A DNA stretch of 64,000 nucleotides from Candidatus Schekmanbacteria bacterium (lineage in GTDB: Bacteria > CSSED10-310 > JACPHN01), in contig JACPHN010000265.1 in assembly GCA_016188575.1 (NCBI GenBank), positions 1 to 64,000 of the forward strand. Direction: 5' to 3'. The notes under the pieces were generated by a model that saw only the letters and a program-made list of their open reading frames with translations, was not told the DNA's origin and searched no databases. Of the stretch, positions 1 to 9,801 are shown in pieces (the first letter of the stretch is position 1; each line of letters starts with the position of its first letter). The translations under genes and the position numbers were made by a program.

Positions 1-2
1 AG

Positions 3-842
3 CTACTGCGCGCAGGGCACAAGGACTACATTCTCAACGAGGAAGCGCTGGAGTACATGCGTGGGCAGAAGCTGCCCAATGGACCGATCGAGAAGCTGGC
101 CGCCCGCGAACAGAAGATCTTGAAGGAAAAAGAGGAGTGGGAGGCCACCCTGATGGAGTTGCGGATCATCGGTGAGCGCCACGTGCGCATCGCCACGGAA
201 GGCGCACTGCTGGGTAGCGTGGTCGAGCACGGGGTGAACCCGGGCCTGGCTATCGTCAGTGACGATGCGGGCCAGTTCAACGTCTTGCTCCACGCCTTTT
301 GTTGGATCCACGCCGAGCGGATTTTCGTCAAGCTGGTCGGCTTCAACGACGCCCAGCGTGAGGCGCTTGCTGGCGTACGAAGCGTGATCTGGGACTTCTA
401 CGCAGACCTGAAGGCCTACAAGCTCGACCCCAACGAGGAGAAGAAGGTCGAGCTCGATGAGCGCTTCGACGAGCTGTGCGCCACCAAGACATGCTTCGTG
501 AGTCTGAACCTGGCGCTGCAGCGGATGCACCTCAACAAGGCCGAGCTCCTGCTGGTCCTTGATCGTCCCGATGTCCCGCTGCACAACAATCCAAGCGAGA
601 ACGACATCCGCGAGTACATCAAGAAACGCAAGATCAGCGGCTCGACGCGCAGCGACGGGGGGCGCCGTTGCCGCGACACCTTCACCAGCCTCAAGAAGAC
701 GTGCTGCAAGAATGGGATCTCTTTCTGGGAGTATCTACTGGACCGCCTCCGCGGAACGGGTGGGATCCCGGCGCTGGCGACGTGGATCTTCGCGCCCGCA
801 TCCCCCTCGCCACTTGCGTACCCCCAGCCGCGCGGCCCCTGA
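3..842 (+). CDS. IS66-like transposase, 3' part (gene enters from left of window)
   Basis: DDE-type transposase fragment; the frame is open from the first bases of the window, so the start lies outside. Visible signs are VSDDAGQF followed by HAFCWIHAERIF, which resembles the second acidic residue region and CWxHxRR segment of IS66-type transposases, and near the end LHNNPSENDIREYIKKRKIS and SGSTRSDGGRRCRDTF, which match the C-terminal NNxxER region of that family. The stop at 840-842 is followed after 9 nt by the DUF4338 remnant, so both probably belonged to one element. Whether the gene is intact upstream cannot be seen. Family placement comes from remembered motif patterns. Confidence 0.72.
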   Translation, partial: LLRAGHKDYILNEEALEYMRGQKLPNGPIEKLAAREQKILKEKEEWEATLMELRIIGERHVRIATEGALLGSVVEHGVNPGLAIVSDDAGQFNVLLHAFCWIHAERIFVKLVGFNDAQREALAGVRSVIWDFYADLKAYKLDPNEEKKVELDERFDELCATKTCFVSLNLALQRMHLNKAELLLVLDRPDVPLHNNPSENDIREYIKKRKISGSTRSDGGRRCRDTFTSLKKTCCKNGISFWEYLLDRLRGTGGIPALATWIFAPASPSPLAYPQPRGP

Positions 843-851
843 GGACCGCGG

Positions 852-1302
852 ATGCGCTACTGCGGACGGGCGTTCACTTCCGACGAGATCCAGGGCATCC
901 GGAAGCTGATCGAGGATCACCCGACGGCCACTCGCGCTCATCTCTCTCGCCTGGTCTGCGAGCAGCTCGGATGGCGACGAGACGACGGGCGGTCCAAGGA
1001 CATGAGCTGCCGCGTCGCCATGCTGCGGATGCAAGACGACGGCTTGCTGCGGCTGCCGCCGCCGCGCAACGGCAACAACAACGGCAAGCCGTATCTGCGC
1101 CGCACCCTGCTGGCGGAGCCCGCAGCGCCGCGAGACCTCACGCTTCAGCGGGACGTGCTATCGCGCGGCCAACTGGAACCTCGTGGGCGAAACCCGGGGG
1201 CGAGGGAAGCTCGACGTCCACCACCGAACCTCGGTGCCCAAGAAGGCAGTCTGGGTCCATCCACTCCGTAGAGACTTCCGCGAAGTCCTCTGCCAAAAGT
1301 GA
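852..1302 (+). pseudogene. DUF4338 (DruA-family) protein, internally deleted and frame-shifted
   Basis: The first ~80 codons read as the N-terminus of a DUF4338 protein: an isoleucine-rich helix, then HLSRLVCEQLGWR, KDMSCRVAMLRM and GLLRLPPP. From about 1132 the matching C-terminus appears in another frame: ET, RFSGTCYRAANWNLVGETRG, RGKLD, VWVHPLRRDFREVL, stop at 1300-1302. The whole middle of the protein is missing and the two ends are joined out of frame, so it cannot make a working product. DUF4338 is the DruA domain of the Druantia anti-phage system, but the domain is also common in mobile elements. The 9-nt spacing to an IS66-like transposase gene favours the mobile-element context here. 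Confidence 0.72.
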
Positions 1303-1376
1303 GTCATACGCTCGCATTGCATCCCCAGCCGGCCCAGACCGGAACATCCCTGTCCGTGCCCGGACTTATTGAGATG

Positions 1377-2574
1377 TTACGTCGGTTCCAGGTCCTCCTC
1401 TCGGAGAAACCGGAAGACGTGCGGCCAGCATCTCAGCAGATCCGTCGCGAAGGCCTTCGCCTTGGGATCTTTGCCGTCCCGACAGGTCTCCAGGAGCCGC
1501 CGGATTTCCACCACGTGCACCGCGGTCCTGTGCCGCAGCACCTCTCCGCAGATGCGGCCAGCCTTGAAATCATGCCAGAGCGTGAAGACCTTGTGGGCGT
1601 TGTCCAGGATCGCCTGCGCCGCCGCCGCACCCTGCTCCGCGGCATCGACGATGGCCTGCAGGTTGCGCAACAGATGCGCCCAATAGAGTTGCCGCCGCGC
1701 GAAATGCGCATAAACCTTGGCGCGGTCGCTGGTCACCACCCGTGAAACGCCGCGGGTCAAAAAGGATTCGAGGAGCTTGCGAGAGCGTCTGGGAACGATG
1801 GCAAAGAGTGTCACCAGGCGGTTGCAAAGGACCCACAACGAGATACGGGTACCGCTCGACCACCAGCCCGTCTCGTCCGCGTACACGCGCGGCGCCGCGC
1901 GGATCGACGCGGCGATCTCGCCGTACGCGGTTTCGAGGAGGGCTCCCGAGCGCATGCAGGTGTTCTGCACGGTACCAAGTGAAACCGGCAACCGGAAGAT
2001 CTCGGCCAGGTGTCGCAGCAAACCTCGGCGCGTGCATTTTTCGCGGACGGCCACAGAAACCAGCATCGCCTGCAGGCCCGGCCCAATCTTCTGCCGGTGC
2101 TCGGGCGCCAGTGCTGCCGTCGTCAGCGCCGAACACTGTGGGCAGCGCCGGCGCCACCGGTGATACTCGACTACCCAGACGGCGCAGCGATCGTGATCCC
2201 AATCATAACACTGCCATTATGCGAAAGCCCCTGTCGTCATCCACGGCCGGGTCAAAGGTGGTGCCACAACGCCGGCAGCACGCAGGATGCAGCTCGACGA
2301 CGCGATTGACCCGCTCCGGGGCGACGAAGAGCTGCCGATGACCGCGGTGACCGGGCTGACCACCCGGCTTGCGCCCGGAAGGTTTACGGCGTTTGCGGCC
2401 ACGTCGCGACCGGTCGGATGAAGGCGGCCTGGAGCTGTTGCGGGATGACAGGCGGAGTCGCGCCGGGAGTCTGCGCAACGCGAGCCGGGACCGATTCAGT
2501 GCGCCGGCAACACGGTGCAGTCGGGCCAGAAGGGGCGGGATCAGTAGGTCGAGCGCCTGGAGTCGTGCCACCAT
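1377..2574 (-). pseudogene. IS66-family transposase (TnpC), frameshifted and 3'-truncated
   Basis: Reads right to left. The N-terminal part (2574-2203) has LSSRNSSRPPSSD, the basic GRKPGGQPGHRGH segment and a zinc-binding CCRRCGTTFDP, all typical of IS66 TnpC. It ends in an early stop near 2203. The continuing frame picks up with CAVWVVEYHRWRRRCPQC and runs on through VYADETGWW, VVTSDRAKVYAHF and YWAHLLRNLQAI, so a single frameshift lies at about 2200. The protein then stops at LEPT, exactly where the family's NNxAER motif should follow, so the last ~80 residues are lost. No tnpA or tnpB partners are present upstream. A dead element remnant. Confidence 0.85.
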
Positions 2575-2602
2575 GTCGCGGAACTGAGCAGGAAAGGCAC
2601 GG

Positions 2603-2755
2603 ATGCGCGAGGCACAAGGCCGTCATGGCGAGGCGGCGCAGGCATACACCGCGGCCCTGGAGACCGTCCGCACCCATCCCGCCGATTACGATCGCGCGAC
2701 AAGACGCGAGCTCGAGAACGGCCGCAAGAAGGCGCTGGCCAAAGCGAAGCGCTAG
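2603..2755 (+). CDS. Possible 50-residue protein, unknown
   Basis: ATG at 2603 gives a short charged peptide (HGEAAQAYTAALETVRTHP, then RELENGRKKALAKAKR). Its composition looks like coding sequence and helix-rich, unlike the surrounding translations. No domain was recognised and no strong ribosome binding site is seen. It could equally be the tail of a gene broken by the neighbouring insertion sequences. Confidence 0.22.
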   Translation: MREAQGRHGEAAQAYTAALETVRTHPADYDRATRRELENGRKKALAKAKR

Positions 2756-3392
2756 ATTCGCCACCCACAAAAGGCGGGAGCGATTCCGGAATCCGGCGCC
2801 GGAGCTGAGAACAGAAGACCCGTTCAGCGCCATTCAAAGTGAGGAGGGACAAACAGGCGAGGAATGCCAAGACGAGCCTGTCACCTCACGCTAGACAGTT
2901 GTGAACACAGACGGAGACTCTAGCAGACGCTGTGCCCAAGTCTCCAGGAGGTACCCAGACAGAAAAAACCGAGGGCAGGAACCCAAAACCACGCTCTACC
3001 CCACCGAACAAGGGCATGCAGGCGACGGGAAACAGCCTCCGCTCGTTCCTCGCTGCGGCTGCTTCCGTGCTGCTCGACGGTGCGGCGGATGAGCGCGTCG
3101 AGTTGCTGGCGACGGCAGCATGACCAGTGTAGCCGTTTCACGAGAACCGATATCGCTCGCCAGGCGACCGTCAGCCAAAGAACGGCCAAGCTCCCGGAAA
3201 CGGCGTGGACGTGCCCAAGGTCATTTTGCGCAACGATTGCGGTGCATGCCTACGCCTTCACCGATCGCCCGAAAGGCGCATCAGCTTGCCATCGCCAGCG
3301 AGCTCGGCACACTTGGGGCGGTGGCTTCAGGAAGCGCCGCCGGCAACGCTGTTTACACAGGGTCTGCCGGATCGCCTTTTCGCCCCCAAAAC
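2756..3392. other. Gene-poor spacer with an attC-like half element
   Basis: No convincing gene in about 640 bp between the IS66 remnant and the RND operon. Around 3003-3030 the sequence GAACAAGGGCATGCAGGCGAC (split here by position: GAACAA at 3004 onwards, TGCAGGCGAC shortly after) resembles the left side of the palindromic element beside hicBA at 50134. Its translation carries the NKGMQATGNSLRS peptide pattern seen at repeat-borne gene tails. It may mark an old cassette boundary; this is tentative. Confidence 0.35.
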
Positions 3393-6300
3393 CTACGCCG
3401 CGGGTGCCGGCTCGCCTCCGGCAACACCCTGCCCCGTCTCGGGATCCGCCACCGCCGCCGGCACCGGCACGGTCGCTCCCGACCGCGCTGACCGCCACAC
3501 GTCGCCCGCCCAGTTCGCCACGCCCTCCACGAGCACCATCACGTATGGTAGGACCACCAGCGTGAGGAATACGGACGAGATCAGCCCTCCCATCACCGTC
3601 CGCGCCATGGGAAAGTACAACAGCCCGCTTACATTCGCGCCGCCGATCGCCAGCGGCGCCAGGCCGAACACCGTCGTGGCTGCCGTCATCAGGATCGCCC
3701 GCAGGCGGTCCCGCCCACCCATGACGATCGCCTCATCGCGCGGCATGCCCTCCCTGCGGAGCTGGTTGATGTGATCCAACAGCACGATGCCGTTGTTCAC
3801 CACGGTCCCCATGAGGATCAGCAGGCCGATCTGTGCCATCAAGTTGAACGGGGTGCCCGTCGCGGCGAGCAGCCACGAAACGCCCGGCAGCGCGAACGGG
3901 ATCGAGAAGAGAATCGCGAACGGCTGCGCCAGCGACTCGAAGAGCGACGCCATCACCAGGTATACGAGCGCCAGCGCCAACACCATGTTGACGAGCATCT
4001 GCTGGTTCTGATCTTCCTGCTCCAAGATCCGATCGTTCCACGACCACGAGTAGCCCGTTGGCATCACCAGGCCGTTCATCAGTCCTTCGATCGCTTTCTT
4101 GGCGTCGTCCCACTTTTCTCCATCGTAGGTCGCACGCAGCGCCAGTTGAACCTTGCGGTTTTCCCGCGAAATTTCGTTCTCCCGCCGGATCACCGTGAAG
4201 CTCGCGATGTCCCCCAAACGCAACACGCCGCCGTCCGGCGTGGTGAAATGGATCCGCTTGACGTCCTCAAGGTTGGTGCGGTCCTCCAGTCTCAGCGCCA
4301 GCCACGTCTCGACCTCGCGGCTGCCGGTATTGAACCGGCGCAACCGCATCCCGCCCAGCGTGAACGCGAAAATGTCGGCCAGGTCCTGAGCCGTAAATCC
4401 CATCCGCAGTGCCTTCGCGCGATCGATAGTGACCTGTACCTCCTGAGCCCCCTTGTTGAAGGGCGTGGAGATGTCGTGCACCCCATCCACGGTGTCCAGA
4501 CGCCGCTCCGCCTCGGTCGCCAGCCCCATCAAGACCTGACTGTCCTGCCCAAAGAACTTGACCGCGAAGTAGGTGCTGCTGCCACCCTGTTCGGTGTCTT
4601 CGTGAAAGAAAGCCCGCACGCCCGGAATCTGCGGCATGCCGTCACGAATCTGCTTGCGCAGCTCCTTGATTTCCTTGTCCGAAAGATCTTTCCGATCAAG
4701 AACAACCGCAGATCCGGCGTCGTTTTCGGCATAGTAACTGTATACAGTCTTGATGCCAAACTTCTTCTGGTTTTCATAGAGATACGATTCGACTTGCGTA
4801 ACCGCTTTTTCGGAATCCGCCTTGTAAGAAAAATCCTTGAATTCGTATCGCAGGAACAATCGCTCATTGACGACCGCCGAAAACATTCCGGATTCGACCC
4901 AGCCCACGGCAAATGGCACGACGCCCGTCCCAAGCCCCGCGATCACAATGAAAAAGCTTGCCACCTTGTGCCGCAGTGTCCAGGCGAGAATGCGGGTATA
5001 GCGACCCTCCACCCACGTCATTATGGGTATCGGTTTGGCTTTCCGCTCGCGAAGAAAGTGCGCGGACATCAGTGGAATCAGCGTGAGCGACGAGAGCAGA
5101 GAGCATCCCAGCGCGAGCGATATGGCGATTCCAACCTCGCGAAGCCATGTGGTCAAATCCGAGCTGGCGCCGACGATCAAGGGCAAGAACACGATGAGCG
5201 ACGTCGCGGTCGACGCCGTAACGGCGAGCGTCACCTGTATCGCTCCGGACAGCGCGGCGGCCTTCGTGTCGCGCACGTCGCGGTGGCGGCGATCGATCGC
5301 CTCGAGCACCACGATCGCATTGTCTACAAGCATGCCGACGCCCAGCATCAGCCCCATCATCGACAGGATGTTCAGCGATTTGCCCATGAAATAGAGCACC
5401 CCGCACGCCGCCACCACCGAGAACGGGATCGACAGCGAGACGATCAGCGTCGAGTCGAGCCGCCGCAGGAAAAAGTAGAGCACCAGTACGGCGAGCAACG
5501 CGCCCACGGCGCCGGAGCTCTTCAAGCCGTCGATGCCGGCGGTGATCTCCTCTGCCTGATCCTCCCAGACGAACAGCTCGACGCCCTTCAACAACGGATC
5601 TGCGCCGATGTCTTCGCGGATGACTTTCAGGACCCTGCGCACGACCTCTACCGTGTTGGCCGTAGACTCCTTGTACACTTCGATCGCCACCGCGTAATGG
5701 CGGTCCAGGTGCCTGCCGAAGCGCACCGGCGGCTCCTCGTAGGTGATCTCGGCGATGTCCGACAGCCGCAGCCCGCGCTCGTCGACGACCATGGCCCCGA
5801 TCTCCTCCACCGACGCAAAGGCGCCGACCGCCCGCACGGTGTACCTCAGGTTGCCGCTGTCCGCCTGGCCGAGCACGAGCTTGTCCGAGGCGCTTTGCAG
5901 GCGCCGGATCAAGGCATCGACGTCGACCGCGTGCTCCTTGATCTTGTCCAGGACGAGATCGATGTCGATCTCACGCGGCGCGATGCCGTTGAGATCGACG
6001 CGGGCAACGCCGGGCACGCGCCGAAGCGGGTTGAGGACGCGCGCTTCGATCAAGTCGTAGCTCTTGGACAGATCCACTCCTTTGGCGGAGATGCGCCCCT
6101 GCACGACCGGTATGTCCGTCGTGTTGAACGAGTAGATCATGATCTCGCCGATGCCACTCGGAAGAGTCGGACGCACCAGGTCCATCTTCTCGCTCACCTG
6201 CAGACGCACCAGATCGAGCGACTCCCCCCACCGGAACTCGAGCTGAAACTCGGCACTGTCGGCTGTGGACGTCGACGCCAGCTTCTTGACTCCGGAAAGC

Positions 6301-6518
6301 GTGGCGAGTGCCTCTTCGACCGGCTTGGTGATGAGCTTTTCGATCTGGGTGGGGTTGGAGCTCGGGTAGGAGATTTCGATGCCGATGAACGGAACGTCGA
6401 GCTCCGGCAGGTAGGCTAACGGTAGCCGGGTCAGGGCGATCGCACCGATGACGATGATGCTGATGAGCATCATCGTCGTCGTGACAGGGCGATGGACAGC
6501 GAGTTTCGGGAGGTTCAT
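3393..6518 (-). CDS. RND efflux transporter, second of pair
   Basis: Inner-membrane proton-driven efflux pump of the HAE/AcrB class, 1041 aa, the usual length. It starts with a cytoplasmic tail and first helix (HRPVTTTMMLISIIVIGAIA), has the porter segment beginning DVPFIGIEISYPSSNP, the TM4 motif GVGMLVDNAIVVLEAIDRR with the conserved Asp, and the TM10-12 block near the end (VVNNGIVLLDHINQLRREGM). Its start overlaps the stop of the first RND gene by ATGA, so they are translationally coupled and probably form one heteromeric pump, as in MdtB/MdtC. A short Pro/Ala tail ends the protein. The substrate cannot be told from sequence. No outer-membrane channel gene is nearby. Confidence 0.95.
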   Translation of the reverse strand: MNLPKLAVHRPVTTTMMLISIIVIGAIALTRLPLAYLPELDVPFIGIEISYPSSNPTQIEKLITKPVEEALATLSGVKKLASTSTADSAEFQLEFRWGESLDLVRLQVSEKMDLVRPTLPSGIGEIMIYSFNTTDIPVVQGRISAKGVDLSKSYDLIEARVLNPLRRVPGVARVDLNGIAPREIDIDLVLDKIKEHAVDVDALIRRLQSASDKLVLGQADSGNLRYTVRAVGAFASVEEIGAMVVDERGLRLSDIAEITYEEPPVRFGRHLDRHYAVAIEVYKESTANTVEVVRRVLKVIREDIGADPLLKGVELFVWEDQAEEITAGIDGLKSSGAVGALLAVLVLYFFLRRLDSTLIVSLSIPFSVVAACGVLYFMGKSLNILSMMGLMLGVGMLVDNAIVVLEAIDRRHRDVRDTKAAALSGAIQVTLAVTASTATSLIVFLPLIVGASSDLTTWLREVGIAISLALGCSLLSSLTLIPLMSAHFLRERKAKPIPIMTWVEGRYTRILAWTLRHKVASFFIVIAGLGTGVVPFAVGWVESGMFSAVVNERLFLRYEFKDFSYKADSEKAVTQVESYLYENQKKFGIKTVYSYYAENDAGSAVVLDRKDLSDKEIKELRKQIRDGMPQIPGVRAFFHEDTEQGGSSTYFAVKFFGQDSQVLMGLATEAERRLDTVDGVHDISTPFNKGAQEVQVTIDRAKALRMGFTAQDLADIFAFTLGGMRLRRFNTGSREVETWLALRLEDRTNLEDVKRIHFTTPDGGVLRLGDIASFTVIRRENEISRENRKVQLALRATYDGEKWDDAKKAIEGLMNGLVMPTGYSWSWNDRILEQEDQNQQMLVNMVLALALVYLVMASLFESLAQPFAILFSIPFALPGVSWLLAATGTPFNLMAQIGLLILMGTVVNNGIVLLDHINQLRREGMPRDEAIVMGGRDRLRAILMTAATTVFGLAPLAIGGANVSGLLYFPMARTVMGGLISSVFLTLVVLPYVMVLVEGVANWAGDVWRSARSGATVPVPAAVADPETGQGVAGGEPAPAA

Positions 6519-9500
6519 CGCGCGACCTCCGACGACGGGTCAGAAACGAGGGCGAGGGGAGCGCTGGTCACGGCTGTGCTCGCGTCCCAGGCGGGGACCA
6601 CGGCGGCGCTGTGGTCGCGCCGGCGGTCGACCAGGACGTATATCGCCGGGATGACGACCAGGGTAAGCAGGGTGGATACAGTGAGACCACCAATGACGGT
6701 GATCGCCAGCGGCGCGCGAAGCTCGGCACCGTCGCCCACTCCGGCCGCCATTGGCAGGAGCCCGAGGATCGTCGTCAGCGAGGTCATGAGAATCGGACGC
6801 AACCGCCGCGAGCCCGCCTCGATGATGGCCTCGATGCGGGACAGCCCCGCCTCGCGGAGCTGGTTGATGGCGTCGATGAGGACGATGGCGTTGTTTACGA
6901 CGATGCCGGCGAGCATCACGATGCCGATCATCGCGACCACGTTCACGGTCTGGCCGGTCACCAGCAACGCGAGCACCACGCCCACCGCACCGAGCGGCAG
7001 GGAAAGGATAATGATGAACGGCTGCAGAAACGACTCGAACTGTGAGGCCATCACCAGGTAGACAAGAAAAATCGCCAGCGCCATGGCCATCAGCAATGAC
7101 CGCAGCGACCGCGACATCTCCTCGTGCTGACCTCCAAGCATCGCGGCCGCGCTGGCTGGCAAGGCCAGCGCGGCTATCGCCGCGCGAACGTCGGTCGCCG
7201 CGCTCCCCATGTCGCGATGTAGGAGGTTCGCCGACACCACCGCCGCGCGCTTTTGCCCGATGCGCCGGATTTCGGTCGGCCCCGCCGCCACCGTCACGCT
7301 GGCCACGGACTTGAGGAAAATCGGCACGCCATCGCGGTTGCCCACGATCAGATCCTGAATGTTCGCGGCCGAAGCCTGACCGCGCTCGACCGAGACCACG
7401 CGGATATCGATCTCGCGATCCCCTTCGGTGAACCGCGTGGCGACCTGCCCCTGGATCTTGGTGCGGACGGTGTTCGCAACCGCGCCGAGATCCAGTCCGA
7501 GCCGGGCGAGCTGATCGCGGTTGAAGCGCACCTGAACCTCGGGGTTTCCAAGCTCGGCGGACGACTCCACGTCGACGAGCCCGGCAAGGGCGGTCAGGCG
7601 GCCGGCCATCTGCTCCGCGATCTCGTGCAGCTTGTCGAGCCCATCGTCGTAGATTTCGACCTCGATCGGAGTGCGAAATGAGAAGTAGGATGGCCGCTCG
7701 AAGTTGTATTTCGCTTGCTCGGTGCGCTCGAGCCGCTGCCGGATCGCGGCGATGACCTCCGCTTCCTGCTCCCGCGTCGCCTCCGTGGCCATGCGCACCT
7801 GCAAGACGACGGCGTTTTCACCCTGGCTGCCGCGCTGGCCAACCGCGCCCTCGGCGGTGCCGGCGATGCTCGCGTAACTGGCAACGTGGCCCACTCCCGC
7901 CAACACCTGCTGAACGTCGGCGATGAAAGCGTCCGTGGATTCCAGCGGGGTGCCCTCGGGCAGCGTGATCTTGAAGCTGAACTCCCCCTGGGAAAAAGAC
8001 GGAATCAGGTCGACGCCGAGGAGCGGAGTCGTCACAAGCGCGGCGACAAAAATCGCGACCGCGAGGAACACGGTGACGATGGGCGACCGAACTGCCTGGT
8101 GCAGCAGCCGCGGGTAGGCGGTCATGACACCGCCGAGACACGCATCGAAGAGCCATGCAAAGGGCCAGCTCAAGACGCCCAGGACACGAGCGATCAGGCG
8201 CAGGATCGCGCGGACCCCGCGGATGCCGTACGAGGGTACGGTGCGAGCCGCAAACCGCCCCGCCCGCCGAAAGCGCCCTGCCGGCGCTGCGAGCCCGCCT
8301 GCCGGTGCCGCCGGTACAGCTTCTCCCGCCCCCTGGCCCACGCTGCTGAGCGCCGCCATCATGGGGATCAGCGTCAAGGAGACGGCCAGCGACGCCAGCA
8401 AGGAGTACGACACGGTCAACGCCATGTCACGGAAGAGCTGGGCAGCGATCCCCTCCAGAAAAACCACAGGAAGGAAAACCGCCACCGTGGTCAGCGTCGA
8501 CGCAATTACGGCGCGGCCAACTTCCGACGCTCCGGCGCGCGCCGCCTCCAGCGCGGAGCCGCCCTGTTGACGACGATTGAAAATCGCCTCCAACACGACA
8601 ATGGCGTTATCCACCAGCATCCCGACGCCGAGCGCCAGACCTCCAAGGGACATGATATTGAGCGTCGTCCCGGTCCGGTACATGAGAAAGAATGTCGAGA
8701 TGATGGATATCGGGATAGACAGGCTGATGATCAGGGTGCTGCGCAAATCCTTGAGGAAGAACATGAGCACGAGCATGGCGAGCAGGCCGCCGGAAATGGC
8801 GCTCGCAAGCACCTCCTGAATCGACGCCTCGATGAAAACCGACTGATCCGCGCCCTGCGTCAGCTCGATGCCCGCCGGCAGCTCTTTCTTCACGCGTTCC
8901 AGCCGCTGCTTGAGCCCGCGCGCCACCTGCACGATGTTCGCATCTCCTTCCTTGAAGAAGGCGAGCTCGACAGCTTCCTTCCCGCCCAGGCGGGTGATCA
9001 CGTCCCGTCGCTTGTGACCGCGCTCGACGACGGCGACGTCGCCGACCGTCACGGTGCGATCCTCGCGCGACACCAGCACGGTGGAGAGGATGTCGTTCAG
9101 GTTTTCGAACTCGTTGCGGGCCCGAACCAGGTAACGGGCCTCCCGCTCGTACAGGCTTCCCCCCGCCTGATTGACGTTTTCCCGCAACAGCTTGTCGCTC
9201 ACGTCGCCGATCGTCAGTCCCACCAGGGGGAGCTTGCCCTCGTCGACGCGGACCTCGATCTCCTCCTCGTAGCCGCCGCTGACTCTGATCGCCGCGACGC
9301 CGGCCGTGGATTCGAGGTCCTTCTGCAGGAGCTCCTCGGCGACGTAGCGAAGCTGATAGAGATCCTGCCCACCAGTGAGATACATCCGCAGGAGCGGGTC
9401 ATTGGCCGGGTCAAAGCGAAGGACGACAGGTTTTTCGACTTCTCTCGGGAGCTGGACGAGGTCCAGCTTCTGCCGCACATCCATGGCAGCGAACGCCATG

Positions 9501-9799
9501 TCGCGCCCCCAGTCCATCTCGAGGACGACGTGGGACTGGCCGGGTCTGGAGATCGAGGTGAGCCGCTGCACCCCGGCGATCACCCCGAGACCCTCCTCGA
9601 TCGGCCGGCTGACGAGCGTCTCGACTTCCGCGGGCGCGGCGCCGGGAAACTTCGTTTCGACCGTCAGACTGGGATAGGAGATGGTGGGCAGAAGGCTCAG
9701 GGGCAGTCGCGTAAAGCCGACGATTCCAAACAGGACCACCGTTACCGCGCACATCGAAACGGTGACGCGTCGCCGCAGCGAAAACTCGACGAGCGTCAT
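6515..9799 (-). CDS. RND efflux transporter, first of pair
   Basis: HAE/AcrB-type RND pump of 1094 aa. It opens with MTLVEFSLRRRVTVSM and helix 1, then the porter start (TISYPSLTVETKFPGAAPAE), the TM4 proton-relay segment GVGMLVDNAIVVLEAIFNRR, and the C-terminal VVNNAIVLIDAINQLREAG block. It is about 50 residues longer than its partner because of an Ala/Gly/Pro/Arg-rich insert in the central cytoplasmic loop between the two halves, at roughly residues 485-560. The gene begins 2 nt after the membrane-fusion gene and overlaps the next RND gene by 4 nt. The order fusion protein-RND-RND is that of MdtABC-type systems. Substrate unknown. Confidence 0.95.
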   Translation of the reverse strand: MTLVEFSLRRRVTVSMCAVTVVLFGIVGFTRLPLSLLPTISYPSLTVETKFPGAAPAEVETLVSRPIEEGLGVIAGVQRLTSISRPGQSHVVLEMDWGRDMAFAAMDVRQKLDLVQLPREVEKPVVLRFDPANDPLLRMYLTGGQDLYQLRYVAEELLQKDLESTAGVAAIRVSGGYEEEIEVRVDEGKLPLVGLTIGDVSDKLLRENVNQAGGSLYEREARYLVRARNEFENLNDILSTVLVSREDRTVTVGDVAVVERGHKRRDVITRLGGKEAVELAFFKEGDANIVQVARGLKQRLERVKKELPAGIELTQGADQSVFIEASIQEVLASAISGGLLAMLVLMFFLKDLRSTLIISLSIPISIISTFFLMYRTGTTLNIMSLGGLALGVGMLVDNAIVVLEAIFNRRQQGGSALEAARAGASEVGRAVIASTLTTVAVFLPVVFLEGIAAQLFRDMALTVSYSLLASLAVSLTLIPMMAALSSVGQGAGEAVPAAPAGGLAAPAGRFRRAGRFAARTVPSYGIRGVRAILRLIARVLGVLSWPFAWLFDACLGGVMTAYPRLLHQAVRSPIVTVFLAVAIFVAALVTTPLLGVDLIPSFSQGEFSFKITLPEGTPLESTDAFIADVQQVLAGVGHVASYASIAGTAEGAVGQRGSQGENAVVLQVRMATEATREQEAEVIAAIRQRLERTEQAKYNFERPSYFSFRTPIEVEIYDDGLDKLHEIAEQMAGRLTALAGLVDVESSAELGNPEVQVRFNRDQLARLGLDLGAVANTVRTKIQGQVATRFTEGDREIDIRVVSVERGQASAANIQDLIVGNRDGVPIFLKSVASVTVAAGPTEIRRIGQKRAAVVSANLLHRDMGSAATDVRAAIAALALPASAAAMLGGQHEEMSRSLRSLLMAMALAIFLVYLVMASQFESFLQPFIIILSLPLGAVGVVLALLVTGQTVNVVAMIGIVMLAGIVVNNAIVLIDAINQLREAGLSRIEAIIEAGSRRLRPILMTSLTTILGLLPMAAGVGDGAELRAPLAITVIGGLTVSTLLTLVVIPAIYVLVDRRRDHSAAVVPAWDASTAVTSAPLALVSDPSSEVAR

Positions 9800-9801
9800 G
9801 G

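Noticed and set aside
852-1302. A Druantia anti-phage system
   Set aside because: Only a deleted DUF4338 remnant is present, with no DruB-E or helicase genes, and its neighbours are transposase remnants.
4660-4870. Local drop in GC content inside the second RND gene as a sign of transfer
   Set aside because: The segment encodes a normal Lys/Tyr/Asp-rich part of the porter domain in frame; amino-acid composition explains it.
3771-6419. Very long open frames opposite the RND, M4 peptidase and TonB receptor genes
   Set aside because: They are shadows caused by high GC at third codon positions; their translations are rich in Arg, His and Asp without domains.
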